From: Salinibacterium sp. M195
GTDB taxonomy: Bacteria; Actinomycetota; Actinomycetes; Actinomycetales; Microbacteriaceae
Assembly: GCF_019443965.1 (NCBI RefSeq)
Contig: NZ_CP040814.1
Span: 2,790,001 to 2,854,000 of the forward strand
Direction: 5' to 3'
Length of the DNA: 64,000 nt
The translations under genes were made by a program, and so were the position numbers. Below are positions 62,785 to 64,000 of the stretch, piece after piece; position 1 is the first letter of the stretch, and the number at the start of each line of letters is the position of its first letter. The notes below the pieces were generated by a model, which saw nothing but the letters and a program-made list of their open reading frames with translations, ran no database searches and was not told the origin of the DNA.

Positions 62785-63732
62785 ATGCTGTTGACCATCG
62801 CCCGCCGTATCGGCGTCTTTGCCGCGACACTGGTGGCGGCATCCATCATCACGTTTCTCATGCTGTCGATCCTTCCTGGAAACGCGGCACGCGTCGCACT
62901 CGGTATTGATGCGACTGAAGCCCAAGTCATTGCCCAAGAAAAATTGATGGGTCTCGACCGCCCGCTCTATGCTCAGTTCTTCGACTGGTTCGGAAACCTC
63001 GCGATCGGCGACTTCGGCACCTCAACCGTGTCGGGTCAAGAAATCGGGCCCCAGATCGGCGACGCCCTCGCCATCACCGGGGTGCTCGTGATCTCCAGCG
63101 TGATCCTTGCGCTTCTCTTCGCTATCCCGATGGGCATCCTCTCTGCTGTGCGCCAGAACAAAGCGGATGGCGTGATCATTTCCGGTATCAGCCAGATCGG
63201 AATCTCGATCCCCGGCTTCCTCTTCGGAATCCTTCTCGTGGCGCTCTTCGCCGTGAAACTCAAATGGCTACCGGCCGGCGGATGGGATTCTCCGGGAGAA
63301 GACTTCGTCGGATTCCTCGAACATCTCATCCTCCCGGCGATCGCCCTCGGCTCCGTTCAGGGTGCCGTGCTCAGCCGCTACGTTCGCTCCTCGGTTCTTG
63401 AAGTGATGCGGGAAGACTTTCTCCGCACCGCTCGCGCCAAGGGCCTCACCCCCAATCGAGCACTCATGCGCCACGGCCTTCGCAACGCCGCCATCCCCGT
63501 GATGACAGTGCTCGGCCTTCAGATTGCCTCGCTACTGATCGGCGCCGTTGTCATCGAACGCGTCTTCGCGATCCCCGGACTCGGCAGCCTCCTGCTCGAC
63601 AAGGTAGCCCTGCGGGACCTGCCCAGCATTCAAGGAATCGTGATGGTTCTCGTAGCCCTAGTGCTACTCCTGAACCTCCTGATCGACATCGCCTACACAA
63701 TTGTTGACCCCCGACTTCGGAGCGCCTCATGA
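62785..63732 (+). CDS. ABC transporter permease (DppB-like)
   Basis: A 315-residue integral membrane subunit of a dipeptide/oligopeptide-type importer. Six helices and the EAA coupling motif (RTARAKGLTPNRALMRHGLRNA) are visible. It should form a heterodimer with the following permease. The stop overlaps the next start (ATGA). Confidence 0.95.
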   Translation: MLLTIARRIGVFAATLVAASIITFLMLSILPGNAARVALGIDATEAQVIAQEKLMGLDRPLYAQFFDWFGNLAIGDFGTSTVSGQEIGPQIGDALAITGVLVISSVILALLFAIPMGILSAVRQNKADGVIISGISQIGISIPGFLFGILLVALFAVKLKWLPAGGWDSPGEDFVGFLEHLILPAIALGSVQGAVLSRYVRSSVLEVMREDFLRTARAKGLTPNRALMRHGLRNAAIPVMTVLGLQIASLLIGAVVIERVFAIPGLGSLLLDKVALRDLPSIQGIVMVLVALVLLLNLLIDIAYTIVDPRLRSAS

Positions 63733-64000
63733 CGACAACACCTCCCGCTGCCGCGGCATCGCGCCTGCGCCGCAATGCCACACCCTCCGGCAAACGCCGC
63801 AACGGCAACCTTGTCGTTGGCATCGCCCTCATCGGACTCGTCGTCTTCGCCGCCGTGCTCTCCGCGTTCTGGACGCCCTTCGACCCCGAAGGCGTCTTCC
63901 CGGGAGAGCTCCTTCTCCCGCCCGGCGCCGAACACCTCCTCGGCACCGACAACTTCGGGCGCGACGTGCTCAGCTCGATCCTGCGCGGTGCTCAGATCTC
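63729..64000 (+). CDS. ABC transporter permease (DppC-like), cut by window end
   Basis: The first 90 residues are visible. A basic N-terminus leads to the first membrane helix (LVVGIALIGLVVFAAVLSAF), then PFDPEGVFPGELLLPP and the hallmark HLLGTDNFGRDVLSSILRGA of DppC/OppC permeases. ATG overlaps the stop of the previous permease gene (ATGA). The rest of the gene and probably ATPase genes lie beyond the window. Confidence 0.93.
   Translation, partial: MTTTPPAAAASRLRRNATPSGKRRNGNLVVGIALIGLVVFAAVLSAFWTPFDPEGVFPGELLLPPGAEHLLGTDNFGRDVLSSILRGAQI

Overview
The window is about 60% G+C and gene-dense, and most genes show strong AAGGAG-type Shine-Dalgarno sites or start-stop overlaps. It carries typical actinobacterial neighbourhoods: mazG/eno/divIC/DUF501, rplY-pth-mfd, prs-glmU-tRNA-Gln, metG-tatD-rsmA-ispE, rsmI/pmt, and arsenate reductases of the corynebacterial type. 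Protein style and gene order suggest a Microbacteriaceae chromosome, possibly close to Salinibacterium or Rhodoglobus. The family assignment is inference. No prophage, insertion sequence, CRISPR array or rRNA was seen. The window starts inside a lactone oxidase gene and ends inside a peptide-transporter permease gene.

Layout. 1-2.5 kb: sugar-lactone oxidase and D-threonine-aldolase-like PLP enzyme. 2.6-5.4 kb: small monooxygenase, PLDc_N membrane protein, then an arsenic cluster made of a frameshifted aquaporin, a divergent ArsR-ArsC fusion and a second ArsC behind a perfect inverted-repeat operator. 5.5-6.6 kb: remains of an HTH/nucleotidyltransferase pair behind a 24-bp palindrome, and a short-variable-arm tRNA with anticodon UAA. 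6.6-15.7 kb (minus strand): type II NADH dehydrogenase, subtilase, DUF501, DivIC/FtsB, enolase, CPBP protease, HisRS, TetR, MazG. 15.7-18.1 kb (plus strand): SGNH-like protein, secreted nuclease, second CPBP protein. 18.1-23.1 kb: mfd, pth and L25. 23.4-30.5 kb: a coherent gluconate/idonate region (gntR, idnD, idnO, gntP, gntK, and gnd just beyond). 30.6-35.4 kb: small membrane protein, acyl-CoA ligase, prs, glmU, tRNA-Gln.

35.5-40.1 kb: MarR with a YeiH-type exporter, DoxX with a DM13 lipoprotein, and a two-component system. 40.2-46.7 kb (minus strand): ABC-F, ispE, DUF4287-like protein, rsmA, tatD, metG. 46.9-50.8 kb: the fructose PTS operon (DeoR regulator, 1-phosphofructokinase, EIIABC) closed by a 12-bp hairpin. 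50.8-58.2 kb: SRPBCC protein, rsmI, EamA exporter, MMPL exporter with divergent TetR and an 11+11-bp inverted repeat, protein O-mannosyltransferase. 58.3-60.2 kb: metY and a CoA-binding protein. 60.2-64 kb: FadR-type GntR regulator, a consensus-like operator palindrome, and the beginning of a dipeptide/nickel-type ABC transporter operon.

How the parts work together. The gnt/idn genes give an unbroken route: idonate to 5-ketogluconate to gluconate, uptake by GntP, phosphorylation by GntK, and decarboxylation by Gnd. The fru genes encode a complete fructose uptake and phosphorylation module. The ars genes give arsenate reduction plus a presumptive channel for arsenite exit, but the channel gene is broken in this sequence. 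The most notable signals are the broken aquaporin, the decayed HTH/nucleotidyltransferase pair with its intact palindrome, the unusual UAA tRNA, several clean operators, and a strong excess of the hexamer GGATGC on both strands.
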